Shown in pieces: positions 1-12,000 of a DNA stretch of 64,000 bases (positions are counted from its first letter, which is position 1; each line of letters opens with the position of its first letter). The notes under the pieces were generated by a model that worked only from the letters and a program-made list of their open reading frames with translations, did no database searches and had not been told where the DNA came from. Origin of the DNA: Botryosphaeria dothidea (lineage: Eukaryota; Ascomycota; Dothideomycetes; Botryosphaeriales; Botryosphaeriaceae); the NCBI GenBank assembly GCA_011503125.2, contig WWBZ02000008.1:186001-250000 (forward strand), given 5' to 3'. The position numbers and the translations under genes were made by a program.

Positions 1-3000
1 CAGGATGCCCGTGCAGGTGGACGACTGCTTGCACAAGATGGTCGAGCGCCAGGTCATCGCGCGCCCCGACGCCGAGGCGCTGTGTGCCTGGGACCTTCAA
101 CTCACCTACGCTCAACTCGATAAGGCGGCCGCAGACCTCGCGCGCCACATCGCCAATCTAGGCGCCGGGACTTTCATTCCCGTTTGCTTTGAAAAGTCCG
201 GGTGGGCTATCGTTTCGATGATCGCGGTGATGAAGGCCGGTGCTGGATTCGTGCCGCTCGACCCAACCCATCCCATTGAGCGTCGCGTCGAGATTATCGA
301 GGAAGTTGGCGCGAAGGTCATTCTGGCTTCCCCTGATGCGGCTTCTGCGTTCGAGGGGTTGGTCGGCGATGCGAAGGTGGTTGTTGTCTCGCCCTCCTTC
401 ATGGAGTCGCTTGCCGCAGAGCCTCCTGCGCAGATTCAAGTGACGACCCCAGTTCAACCAACCGACATTGCCTACGCCTACTTTACCTCTGGCAGCACCG
501 GCAAGCCCAAGGGAGTGGTCATGGAGCACAGGTCCATCTGCTCCGGTCTGGCAGCGCAAGCCCCAGCGGTCCGCATCACTTCCTCCACGCGCGCCCTCAA
601 CTTCTCGGCCTTCGTCTTCGATGCCTGCCTGCTCGAGATCTTTGGCACCCTTACCCAAGGTGGATGTTTGGTGGTGCCGTCGGACAGCATCCGCATGAAC
701 GGGCTGGCGCAATTCATGAACGACACCAAGACCAACTTCGCCATCTTCACGCCCACCTTCGCCACGACGATGCGACCTGAGGACGTGCCCGATCTGCGCG
801 TGCTGGTGCTTGGTGGCGAGGCGGTGCGCAAGGAGAACCTCGACACGTGGCTGCCCGCCGTCGAGGTCGTCAACGCGTACGGCCCGACCGAGTCCTGCAT
901 TGCCGTCGTCTTCCACAGCTTCAGCGCGCCCAACCAGGCCACCATTATCGGGCGCGCCGAGGGCGCCGTTGCGTGGATTGCCGATGCCGACGACTACAAC
1001 CGCCTTGCACCCGTCGGATGCGCGGGTGAGCTGCTGATCCAGGGCCCGTCGCTCGCGCGCGAGTATCTCAATGACAAGGAAAAGACGGACGGCGCGTTCG
1101 TCGAGCCGGCCTGGTTGAAGGAAAACCGCTCCAAGATGTCGCCCCGTGTTTACAGGACTGGTGATTTGGTCAGGTACACGGCAGAGGGCACGATTGAATA
1201 CATGGGCCGCCGCGACGCTCAGATCAAGCTGCGCGGCCAGCGCCTCGAGCCGGGAGAGATTGAGTACCAGGTCAAAAAGAGCCTGGGCGGCGATGGTGTA
1301 CAGGTGTCAGTCAATCTTCTCAAGGGCGCGACCGCTGCGAGCGCCTCCAACCTGGCAGCCTTCATCTGCTTTGATCACTCCGGTGCAGCAGCCGGTGGAG
1401 ATGACGGCTTGCTTCTGCCCATGGATGAAGCTGTTGTTGAGAAGGTCCAGGAGCTCGGCCGTAACCTCGCTAAGGTGCTGCCCGAGTATATGGTGCCGAC
1501 CATGTTCTTTCCCGTGCGCCAGATGCCAATGGCGACATCGGGGAAGACGGACGCGCGCCGTCTCAAGAACGCCGCCCTGGCCCTGACGCACGAGCAGCTC
1601 AAGCAGTACCTGCTGTCTACTGTCGGCGATGGTGCCAAGCGCCCGCCGCAGACGGTCATGGAGATCAAGCTGCAGAGGCTGTGGGCCGCAACCATCGGCA
1701 TCCCCGAGGAGGAGATTGGGCTCGACGACAGCTTCCTCCAGGTCGGCGGCGACTCGGTGTCGGCCATCCGGCTGGTCACCAACGCCCGCGCCGAGGACGT
1801 GCACTCGCTGACCGTTGCTACCATTTTCTCGAGCCCGCGGCTTGAGGACATGGCACGCGAGTGCGAGGCGCTGCAGGCGTCTGAGGAGGAAGAAGAGGCC
1901 GCCGCCGCTGCGGCTGCGGAGAGGAAGAGACCGTTCGGCCTGCTTCCCGACGACATCTCCCCGGAACGCGTCGAGGAGGCTGTGGCCGAGCAGTGCGGCA
2001 TCGAGTCTCCGTCTTCTTCGATTGAGGACGCTTACCCGTCCACTGCGCTGCAGGAGGGCATGATCACTCTGACGGAGAAGGAAGCAGGGACATACGTTGC
2101 TCAGAACGTCTTCCGCCTCGGAGCTGCGGCTGACGTGGGCCGCTTTAAGAGCGCATGGGAGTCGGTGGTTGCAGCCGTCAAGATCCTGCGCACCCGGCTG
2201 CTGTCCATCAACGAGCGGTGCGTACAAGTCGTCGTCAACGAAGACGTCACGTGGCACACGGCAGACACTCTCGATGAATACCTTGCCCGCGAAAACGCCC
2301 TATCAATGCACTACGGCAGCCCGCTCTCCCGTTATGGCCTGATCAGCGAAGGCGGCAACACCTTCTTCATCTGGTCCATCCACCACGCCGTGTACGACGG
2401 CTGGAGCATGGCGCTGATCAGGGACGCGCTCCTGCACGCGTATCACCACGGTGAGCCTCCGTCGGACGGCGCTGCTTCCTACGCCGATCTTGTCGCGTAC
2501 ACGCTGAGCATCCCGCGCGAGGAGACGGAGGAGTACTGGCGCTCGGAGCTCGCCGACTGCAAGAAGGCCAACTTCCCGCGCCTGACCAGCCTGACCAAGA
2601 AGCCGCGCACCGACGAGGCCATCCGCCACTCCATCACCTTCCCGGCGAAGCGGTTGGGCAGGGGTATCACCAAGGCCTCGCTCATGAGAGCTGCCTGGGC
2701 GGTCGTTGTGGCGCGCAATGCCGGTGTGGACGATGTAGTCTTTGGCGCCACGGTTTCTGGGCGCAACGCGCCGGTGGCAGGCATCGAAGGTATCATTGGG
2801 CCGGCCATCGCCACGATGCCTGTCCGCGTGCGTCTCGGCGACAGCTCGACTCCCGTGTCGAGCCTCCTTAAGGACGTGCAGGCCCAATCCAACCAGCTCA
2901 TTCCCTACGAGCAGTTCGGCCTGCAGAACATCGCGAAGCTCAGCAGCGATGCGCGCGAGGCGTGCGATTTCCAGACGCTTCTGGCCGTCCACCCCCCTCA

Positions 3001-6000
3001 GACGACAGCGCAGACGGCGACATCCGATGAGCCGTTCCTGCATCAGCTGAATCAGGACGACAGTGCCGAGAAGACGTTCTTCACGTACGCGCTAGTCTTC
3101 CAGTGCCACCTATCCGACGGCGATGAGATGCAAGTGACAGCCACGTACGACTCGTCCATACTACAAAGCTCGCAGATCGACAGGCTGGTCTCGCAGTTCA
3201 GCCACGTCGTGAACCAGCTGGTCGAGTCGTCCTCACGCCCCGTCGCCAACCTCGACCTCGTCAGCCCGCGCGAGCTGGAGCAGCTGCGTGCCTGGAACAG
3301 CGAGGATGAGCCGGAAATTGTCGAGTCCTGCGTGCACCACCTGGTGCAGCGGCAGGCGGCTGTGCGTCCCGACGCGCCGGCGATTCGTGCCTGGGATCGC
3401 GTCTTCACGTACGGCGCACTCGACGCCGCCGCAAACCGCCTGGCCCATCATTTGGTGAGCAACTTTGATGTCCAGGTAGACCAGCTCATCCCCGTGTGCT
3501 TTGAAAAGTCGGCTTGGTTCTTCGTGGCCATCTTGGCCATCTGCAAGGCTGGCGGCGCCTGGGTTCCGCTAGACCCTTCACACCCCGAAAGCCGTCAGCG
3601 CCAGGTGGTGCAGCAAACGCGTGCCACACTCGCCCTCGCATCGCCGGCCAACTTCGACCGATGCAGCAGCCTAGTGAAGACGGTCGTCCAAGTGTCCCTG
3701 GCCCTCGACGAGCAGCTGGCAGCTGCCAATTCAGACGCCAGCTCTCACCCACCGGCCTGCGACGTCTCTCCGCGCAACGCTGCTTATGTTCTTTTCACTT
3801 CCGGCAGCACCGGCGCGCCGAAGGGCATTGTTATGGAGCACGCCTCCGTGTGCACGAGCCAGACGGCCATCAGCAAGCGTCTTGGCCTTGCACCCGACGT
3901 TCGGATTCTCCAGTTCGCCTCGTACGTTTTTGATTTCTGCATCGGCGAGATTGTAGCGTCCTTGATCTCGGGCGCCTGTGTGTGTGTCCCCTCGGAACAC
4001 ATGCGTATCAACGGGCTTACGCAGTTCGTGCGCGATACGAACATCAACTGGCTCTTCCTCACGCCCGCCTTTACGCGCACCCTTAAACCTGAAGACGTGC
4101 CTGGGGTGGAGCTTCTCCTGCTGGGTGGTGAAGCAGTTGGTCAGGACATCCTCGACACCTGGTTTGGCAAGGTCCGCCTCATTAACGGCTGGGGACCTAC
4201 CGAAACCTGTGTCGTCAGCACATTGCACGAATGGGCGTCGCCCACCGAGTCACCGCTCACCATCGGTCGCCCGGTTGGCGGAAAGGTCTGGATCGTCGAG
4301 CCAGACAATCCCCAACGCCTGGTCCCTGCTGGATGCATTGGCGAAGTCGTCATCCAGGGCCCCACGATGCTGCGCGAATACCTGTCCGACCCGGAGCGCA
4401 CTGCGGCGGCGACGGTGACGACGGTGCCTGAGTGGGCGCCAAAGCGCTCCTCGCGGGGCTGGAACAGGTTCTACAAGTCTGGTGATTTGTGCTTCCACAA
4501 CGCCGATGGCACCATCGAGTTCGTGAGCCGCAAAGATACCCAAGTCAAGATTCGCGGTCTGCGCGTGGAACTGGGCGACGTCGAGCACCACGTTCGCGCC
4601 ACGCTCGAGGGCGTCCAGCAGGTTGTGGTGGACGTCTTCGAGACGGGCGCGGGCTCGACGCTCATCGCGTTCTTCTGCCTTTCGACCGACACGCGCGCCC
4701 AAGAAGACGTCAGCGACGCCGATATGTTCCTGCCGCTGACGGGTGACCTGGAGAGCAAGGTCACAGCCGCGGTCGGGCGGCTGAACGTCGTCCTGCCGCG
4801 CTATATGATCCCGACCGTCTTCGTGCCCACGCGGTACATGCCCTTGGTCACGTCGTCAAAGCTCGACCGCAACAGGCTACGCAGCCTGGCCGCCGCCCTG
4901 CCTGCCCAGGACCTCGCCATGTACTCGCTCGCGCAGACCAAGAAGCGCGAGCCCGCCACCGACATGGAAAGGCGCTTGCAAAACATCTGGGCGGACATTC
5001 TGCACGTCTCTCCCGACACGATTGGGCGGGATGATAGTTTCCTGCAGCTGGGCGGCGACTCGATTGCGGCCATTCAGCTGATCACGCTGGCCCGCGACCA
5101 CGGCATCTCCCTGGCCGTTTCCGACATCTTCGATGACCCGCGCCTGACGGCCGTAGCCCAGGCAGCGAGTCTTGTTGATCAAGAAGAGGCTGGGCCACAG
5201 GCACTACAGCCATGGGATTTACTCGCACACATGGATATCGAGGCTGTTGAAAGTCATGTCCGGAACCAATGCAACATCTCGCGCGACCAGGTCATCCAGG
5301 ACGCGTACCCGTGCACCAAGCTCCAGGAAGGCATGATGGCCCTCGTGGTGAAGCAGCCAGGCTCGCACATCGCCAATTACGTGTACGAGATACCAGCACA
5401 CGTGGACGTGGCCCGCTTTCAGCGTGCTTGGGAGGAGACGGTGCGTCTCTGCGACAACCTCCGCACGCGAATCGTGCTCTTCAACGGCGTCTCCATCCAA
5501 GCCGTGCTCCAGGACGACGTCTGCTGGCAGCCCACCAATGGACAGACCATCCACGCGTACATGGAGATCGAACAAAGGGCCGAGATGCAGTACGGCTCGC
5601 CGCTGTGTCGGTACGCCCTGGTGCAGGACCCCCGCGACGGCGCCAACTACTTTGTGTGGACAATGCACCACGCCGTGTACGACGGCTGGAGCATGCGTCT
5701 CATGCTCGAGCGGCTCCAGCGCCTGTACCAGGACGCCGAGGTCCCAGCCGTCGTCCCGTACGCGGGCTTCATCAACTACACGGCGAACCTCGACGTCGAC
5801 GTCGCCAGCGCCTACTGGAAGGAACAGCTGCGCGCGGCCAAGCGTGCCGCGTTCCCGCGCATGCAGAAGAAGAATCAAACCAGCACCAGTGCCTCGGTCA
5901 GCCGCGACATCGCCTTCCCACGCAGCACCGGCTCGTCGGTGACCAAAGCCACGATCCTGAGGGCCGCCTGGTCGCTCGTGCTCGCCCGCTACAGCGACAG

Positions 6001-9000
6001 CGACGACGTGTGCTTCGGCGCCAGCATCTCCGGACGGCAGGCCGCCGTCCCGGGCATCGAGAACATGGCTGGCCCTGTCATCGCCACCATTCCTGTGCGC
6101 GTACGCCTGGACCGTCGCACGCCCGTGTCCAAGTTTTTGGAAGACATCCAGGCGCAGGCGTCCGATATGGTGCCACACGAGCAGCTTGGTCTTCAGAGCA
6201 TCGCCAAGCTGGGGCCAGACGCCAGGGAGGCCTGCGACTTCTCGAGTCTGCTGGTCATCCAGCCGGCGCAAGTCCTCGAGCTTGATAGCGCTGGGGAGGG
6301 AAGCGTGCTGATACCGAGCACCGACGCAGCCTTCGCGCCCGAGACAGCGAACTACTTCACCTACCCGCTCGTGGTGCAAGGCCACATCTCCGACGAGCGC
6401 GTCGGGATACACCTCGTCTACGACCCGGCGGTGCTTTCCGAAGGACAGCTCGAGGCACTGTCGCATCAGTTCGAGCACGTAGTCCGGCAACTGCTCTTCG
6501 CATCACAAGCTCCCAAAGGCAGCGTCGAGAACGAGAAGTTGATTGCCGACGTCAGCCTCGCCGGCCCCTTCGACCTGCAGCGCGCCGCGTCCTTCAACGG
6601 CCCCGTCCCACCCGTCCAGCACACGACCTTCCACGCCCTCGTCGACAAGCAGGCGCACGAGCGGCCGCACGCTCCCGCCATCCACGCGTGGGACGGCGAC
6701 TTCACGTATGCGCAGCTGGCCGCGGCGTCGGACCGGCTGGCGCGCCACCTGCTCGCCACCACCGACATCAGCCCCGACTACCTCGTGCCCATCTGCTTCG
6801 CGAAGAGCGCCTGGACATACGTCGCCATGCTCGCCGTCAACAAGGCCGGCGGCGCGTGGGTTCCGCTCGATCCGGGACATCCAGATGCCAGGCGGCGCGA
6901 GATTGTGCAACAAACGGGGGCCCGCTTCATGCTGGCGGGCGAAGCTGTTGCTGCCAATTGCGGCAGCCTCGGTACCGAAAGAATCGTTGCTGTGGGAAAG
7001 GCGCTGGATGCGGAGTTGTCCAAGCAGCAAGCCGCATCGACCGACCCGCTGCCCTCGCTCGCAGGCCCGCAGCACGCCGTGTACGTGCTCTTCACCTCGG
7101 GCAGCACGGGCAAGCCAAAGGGCATCGTCATGGAGCACCGCAACGCGTGCACCAGCCAGCTCGAGATGGCACGCTGGCTGGGCCTCTCGGCTGGTGTGCG
7201 CATGCTGCAGTTCGCATCGCACGTGTTTGACATGTCGATTGGCGAAATAATCGGCCCCCTCATCTCGGGCGCCTGCCTGTGCGTGCCGTCGGAGAGCGAC
7301 CGCATGAACGACGTGCCCGGCTTTATCAAACGAGCCAACGCCAATTGGGTCTTTTTCACACCGTCGTTTGTGCGGCTGCTGAGCCCGGAGGACATCCCCA
7401 GCGTGACGACGGTGCTGGTCGCGGGCGAGGCGGTCGGCTACGACAATTTGGAGAAGTGGGTCGGGAAGGTGCGGTTCGTGAACGGGTGGGGCCCGTCCGA
7501 GACGTGCGTTTGCAGCTCGCTGCACGAGTGGGCGCAGGTCGAGGGCAGCTCGCCGCTGACGGTTGGCAAGCCGCTGGCGTGCAACTTGTGGGTGGTGGAG
7601 CCGGATGACCACACGCGCCTCGCGCCCGTCGGGTGCGTGGGCGAGATCTACGTCCAGGGCCCCACGATTTCGAGAGAGTATTTCAAGGATGACGAGAAGA
7701 CGAAGGCGACGTACATTGACGTCATTCCGGAGTGGGCGCCGCGGCTGGGGGCTGGCGAGGATGCGCACAGCAGCCGCTTCTACAAGACCGGAGACTTGGG
7801 CTACTGGAATCCGGACGGCACGCTGGAGTTTGTCGGCCGCATCGACACGCAGGTGAAGATCAGGGGGTTCCGCATCGAGCTGGGCGAGATTGAGCACAGC
7901 ATCAGGAAGAGTCTGGCCGGTGTGGAGCAGGTCGGCGTCGATGTCGTCAAGACGGACGACGGCAGCAACCCGACCCTGGTGGCTTACCTCTGCTTCTCTG
8001 AGGAGAACCGCACCGCGGCCGACGATGTTTCGGACATCTTTGCCCCGGCGGACGACCCGCTGAGGGCGGCGCTCGTCTCTCTCGTCGACGACCTCAAAGC
8101 AGCTTTGCCCCCGTACATGGTCCCGACTCTGTTCCTGCCGCTCAGGTACATGCCGTTCATCACCTCGACCAAACTGGACAGGAATAGACTAGCCGCTCTC
8201 GTTGCTGGCATGTCCCGTGACGAGCTGGCCGCCTTTTCGCTGGACAATCAAGAGAAGGTCGCGCCGACCACGGCCACAGAGCTGCGGCTGCGCGATCTCT
8301 GGGCCCAAGTCCTCAAGATGGCTCCCGAGTCGATCGGCAGGAACGACAGCTTCCTCCAAATCGGAGGCGACTCCATCACCGCCATTCAGTTGGTGACGAT
8401 GGCCCGCGAGCAGGGCCTCGGCCTCAGCGTCGCCCAGATCTTTGCAGACCCGCGACTCGGCCGCATGGCTGCCGTGGCGCAGAGCGAGCTGACGGCCGAA
8501 TCAACCTTCGAAACGGAGCCCTTTGGCCTTCTTTCGGCGGACACCCGCGACGTCGTGGTGTCCGAAGCAGCCAAGCAGTGCCGCGTCGACGCGGGCAGAG
8601 TCCTCGACGCTTTCCCCTGCACACCGCTCCAAGAAGGTCTCATCGCGCTGGCAGAGAAGCAACCTGGCTCTTACATGGCACGCTTCGTCATGCAGCTTCC
8701 GCGCGGACTAGATATACCGCGCTTCAAGGCCGCCCTCGCGACTACGACATCCGTCTGCGCAAACCTGCGCACGCGCATTGTTCTCTCCCCCGGCCAAGGA
8801 CCCCGACAAGTTGTGCTCGACGAGGACGTCGCTTGGCGGGAGCAAGCCGAAGAGTCGCTGGGCCAGTTCCTCAAGAAGCCGGCCCTCACCATGGGGTATG
8901 GCACGCCGCTCTCGCTCTTCACGCTCGTCCGCGACCAGATCTGCACCTACTTCGTGTGGGACATCCACCACTCCATCTACGACGGCTGGGCCCTCTCGCG

Positions 9001-12000
9001 CATGGTCGAGGTCCTCCAGCGCGCGTACTACCAGGAAGACCTGCTCGAGCCCGTCCCCTACGCCAACTACGTCAACTACACGCTGGCCTCGGGCGAAGAC
9101 GAGGCCCGCGCCTTCTGGACGGCCCAGCTCGACGGCGCGCACAGCACGGCCAAGTTTCCCAAGATCCCCACAGATCTGCCAGACGTGCGGTCCGACCGGA
9201 CCATGAGCCACTGGATGGCGGTCCCCGATGCCCGCAACGCCGGCGACGTCACCACACCGACCCTCCTGCGGGCGGCCTACGCCTTCATCCTCGCCAAGTA
9301 TCTCGAGAGCGACGACGTCGTCTTCGGCAGCACCGTCTCCGGCCGCAACGCCCCAGTGCCCGGAATCGACAGGATCCTGGGCCTGACCATCGGCACGCTC
9401 CCCGTGCTGGTGCGCATCGACCGCAAGCAGACGGCGGCGCAGTACCTGGCCGCCGTGCAACGCCAGTCTAACGACATGATACCCTTCGAGCACACCGGCC
9501 TGCAGGTCATCTCGCGCTTTGGCGAGGCGTGTCGCGCTGCATGCGACATCCAGAACCTGCTCATCATCCAACCCGGCTTCTCCAACGACTTTTCGCGCGA
9601 TATGGGGCTCAAGTTGGTCGACATGACGGCCGAGAACCAGAACTACCACGTCTACCCGCTCGTCTTCCAGTGTTCGCTGGAAGACAAGGACCGGATCCGC
9701 CTGCACGCCACCTACGACTCGCGCGTGCTGTCGGAGGGGCAGATGCAGGCCATGATGAACCAGTTCGAGCACGTCGTTGGGCAGCTGGCCGGCGGCGGCG
9801 ACGAAGTGCGCCTGGCCGACGTCAGCCTGTGCGGCCCGCGCGACATCGAGCAGATCTGGGACTGGAACACGCAAGAGCTGCCCGAGACGACCAGCGCCTG
9901 CGCGCACGACCTCATCGCGCTGCACGCGGCCTGCGCCCCCAAGCGCGAAGCCATCTGCTCGTGGGAGGGCAGCATCACTTATGCCGACCTGGACCAGCTG
10001 TCGTCGCAGCTGGCCAACCACCTTTTCCAGCTCGGCGTGCGGCCTGAGACGCCCGTTCCCGTCTGCTTCGAGAAGTCCATGTGGACCATCGTGGCTATGC
10101 TGGGCATTATGAAGGCGGGCGGCGCCTTCATCCCGCTCGACCCCTCGCACCCGACGGCACGCAGGCAGGAGATTGTCAATGAGACGAAGGCAAAGTTTAT
10201 GATTGTCTCGCCTTCTGCCGCCGCGGGCTGCGCTGGCATGGCGGAGCACGTACTGCCGCTATCGGCATCGCTGATGGCCTGGTTCCCCAAGACGGCAAAC
10301 CACGGCATGAAGCAGCGCTCCAAGCCCGCGCCTTCCACCGCCGCCTACACCATCTTCACTTCTGGAAGTACTGGAAAGCCAAAGGGCGTCACGGTCGAGC
10401 ACGCGGCTCTCTGTTCGAGTATCATGGGCCATGGTCGGGCTTACGGCCTCAACCCCTCGTCCCGCGTGCTCCAGTTCTCCAACTACGTCTTCGACGTCAG
10501 CTTGGGCGAGATATTCTCGACGCTCGTCTTCGGTGGCTGCGTGTGCGTGCCCTCGGACGACGCGCGTCTGCGCAACATCGCGGGCTTCATCAACGAGGCC
10601 CGTGTCAACACAGCCATGTTGACCCCGTCGTTCGCCCGCACCTTTGCCCCCGACGAGGTTCCCACGCTCCAAACGCTTGTTCTCGGCGGCGAGCCGCTGG
10701 CCAAGGACAATCTGCTCACCTGGACCAGCCGCGTGCGCCTCATCAACGGCTACGGCCCTGCTGAGGCCACTATTTACTGCTCGACATACGTCTTCGACAG
10801 CGCTGACGAATCTCCGACCATTATTGGCCGCGGCGCCAATGCCACGTGCTGGATCGTCGAGCCTGACGACCACCACGCCCTCACCCCCATCGGCTGCGTC
10901 GGTGAACTCCTGATCCAGGGGCCCGTGCTTGCCCGCGGCTACATGAACGATGCCGACCGCACGCGTGCCTCCTTCATCGACGATGTGGCATGGTTGCCGC
11001 TGCGCGCGGCCGGCCAGGCGCCCCGCTTCTACAAGACGGGTGACCTGGTGCGGTACCGCGTCGCCGACGGAGCCATCGAGTACGTCGGCCGCAAGGACAC
11101 GCAGGTCAAACTGCACGGTCAGCGCATCGAACTCGGCGAGATCGAATTCGGCGTCAAGAACGTGGCCGAGGTCGACGTCGCACAGGTGGTCGTCGATCTG
11201 ATCAAGTCTCAGGGCGGCGAGGCGCTGGTCGCGTTTGTCAGCTTCGAGACCGTTGCACAGCAAGAGAAGGATGGCAGGGACAAGAGGGCCAGCATGCACG
11301 CGAAGAGGTCGAGCGTCAGCAGCATCGCCAGCATCAGGAGCACCAAGAGCAGCAAGCGGGCCAGCATCCGCAGCGTCGCTGACATCAGCCCGCTCCTCCC
11401 GATGAACGACGAAATACGGAGCAAGCTCGCGGACTTGGCCAACGGCGTCGCTGCGACGCTGCCGGCGCACATGACACCGCAATTTTTCGTCCCCATGCGG
11501 CGCATCCCCGAGACCAGCTCCGGCAAGCTGGACCGCAAGACGCTGCGCGAGATGGCGGCCAACATGGCCGCCGAAGAGCTTTCTGCCTACGGTGTCGGCG
11601 GCGGCAGCGCCCAATCGACCTTCCGTGCGCCGGCCACCAAGCTGCAGACGGCGGTGCGGAAGCTGTGGGCGCAGGTGCTGAACATGCCTGAGGACAAGAT
11701 CGGCGTCGACGACAACTTCTACCACCTCGGCGGCGACTCGATCCGCATCATCACGCTGGGCAAGCTCATTCGCAAGGAGTTCGACGTCACCCTCGGACTC
11801 GCGCAGCTCAGCAGCAAAAACACGACCGTCAGCGGCCTCGCCGACTTCGTCCGCCGCGCGCGCTCCGGCTCTGCCCTCCAAGAACAGGAAGAGCTCAAGG
11901 TGGACCTCTTGAAGGAACTCAACGCCCTGTCAATCTCCCCGCTGCCGAGGGAGCTGCTCGCGCACCCGACCAACACCCTGCCGATAGGGGGTGCCACGGT

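Noticed and set aside
5219..7897. Minus-strand frames of 423 and 464 codons
   Set aside because: His/Arg/Gly-rich shadow translations of the second and third NRPS modules. No family resemblance.
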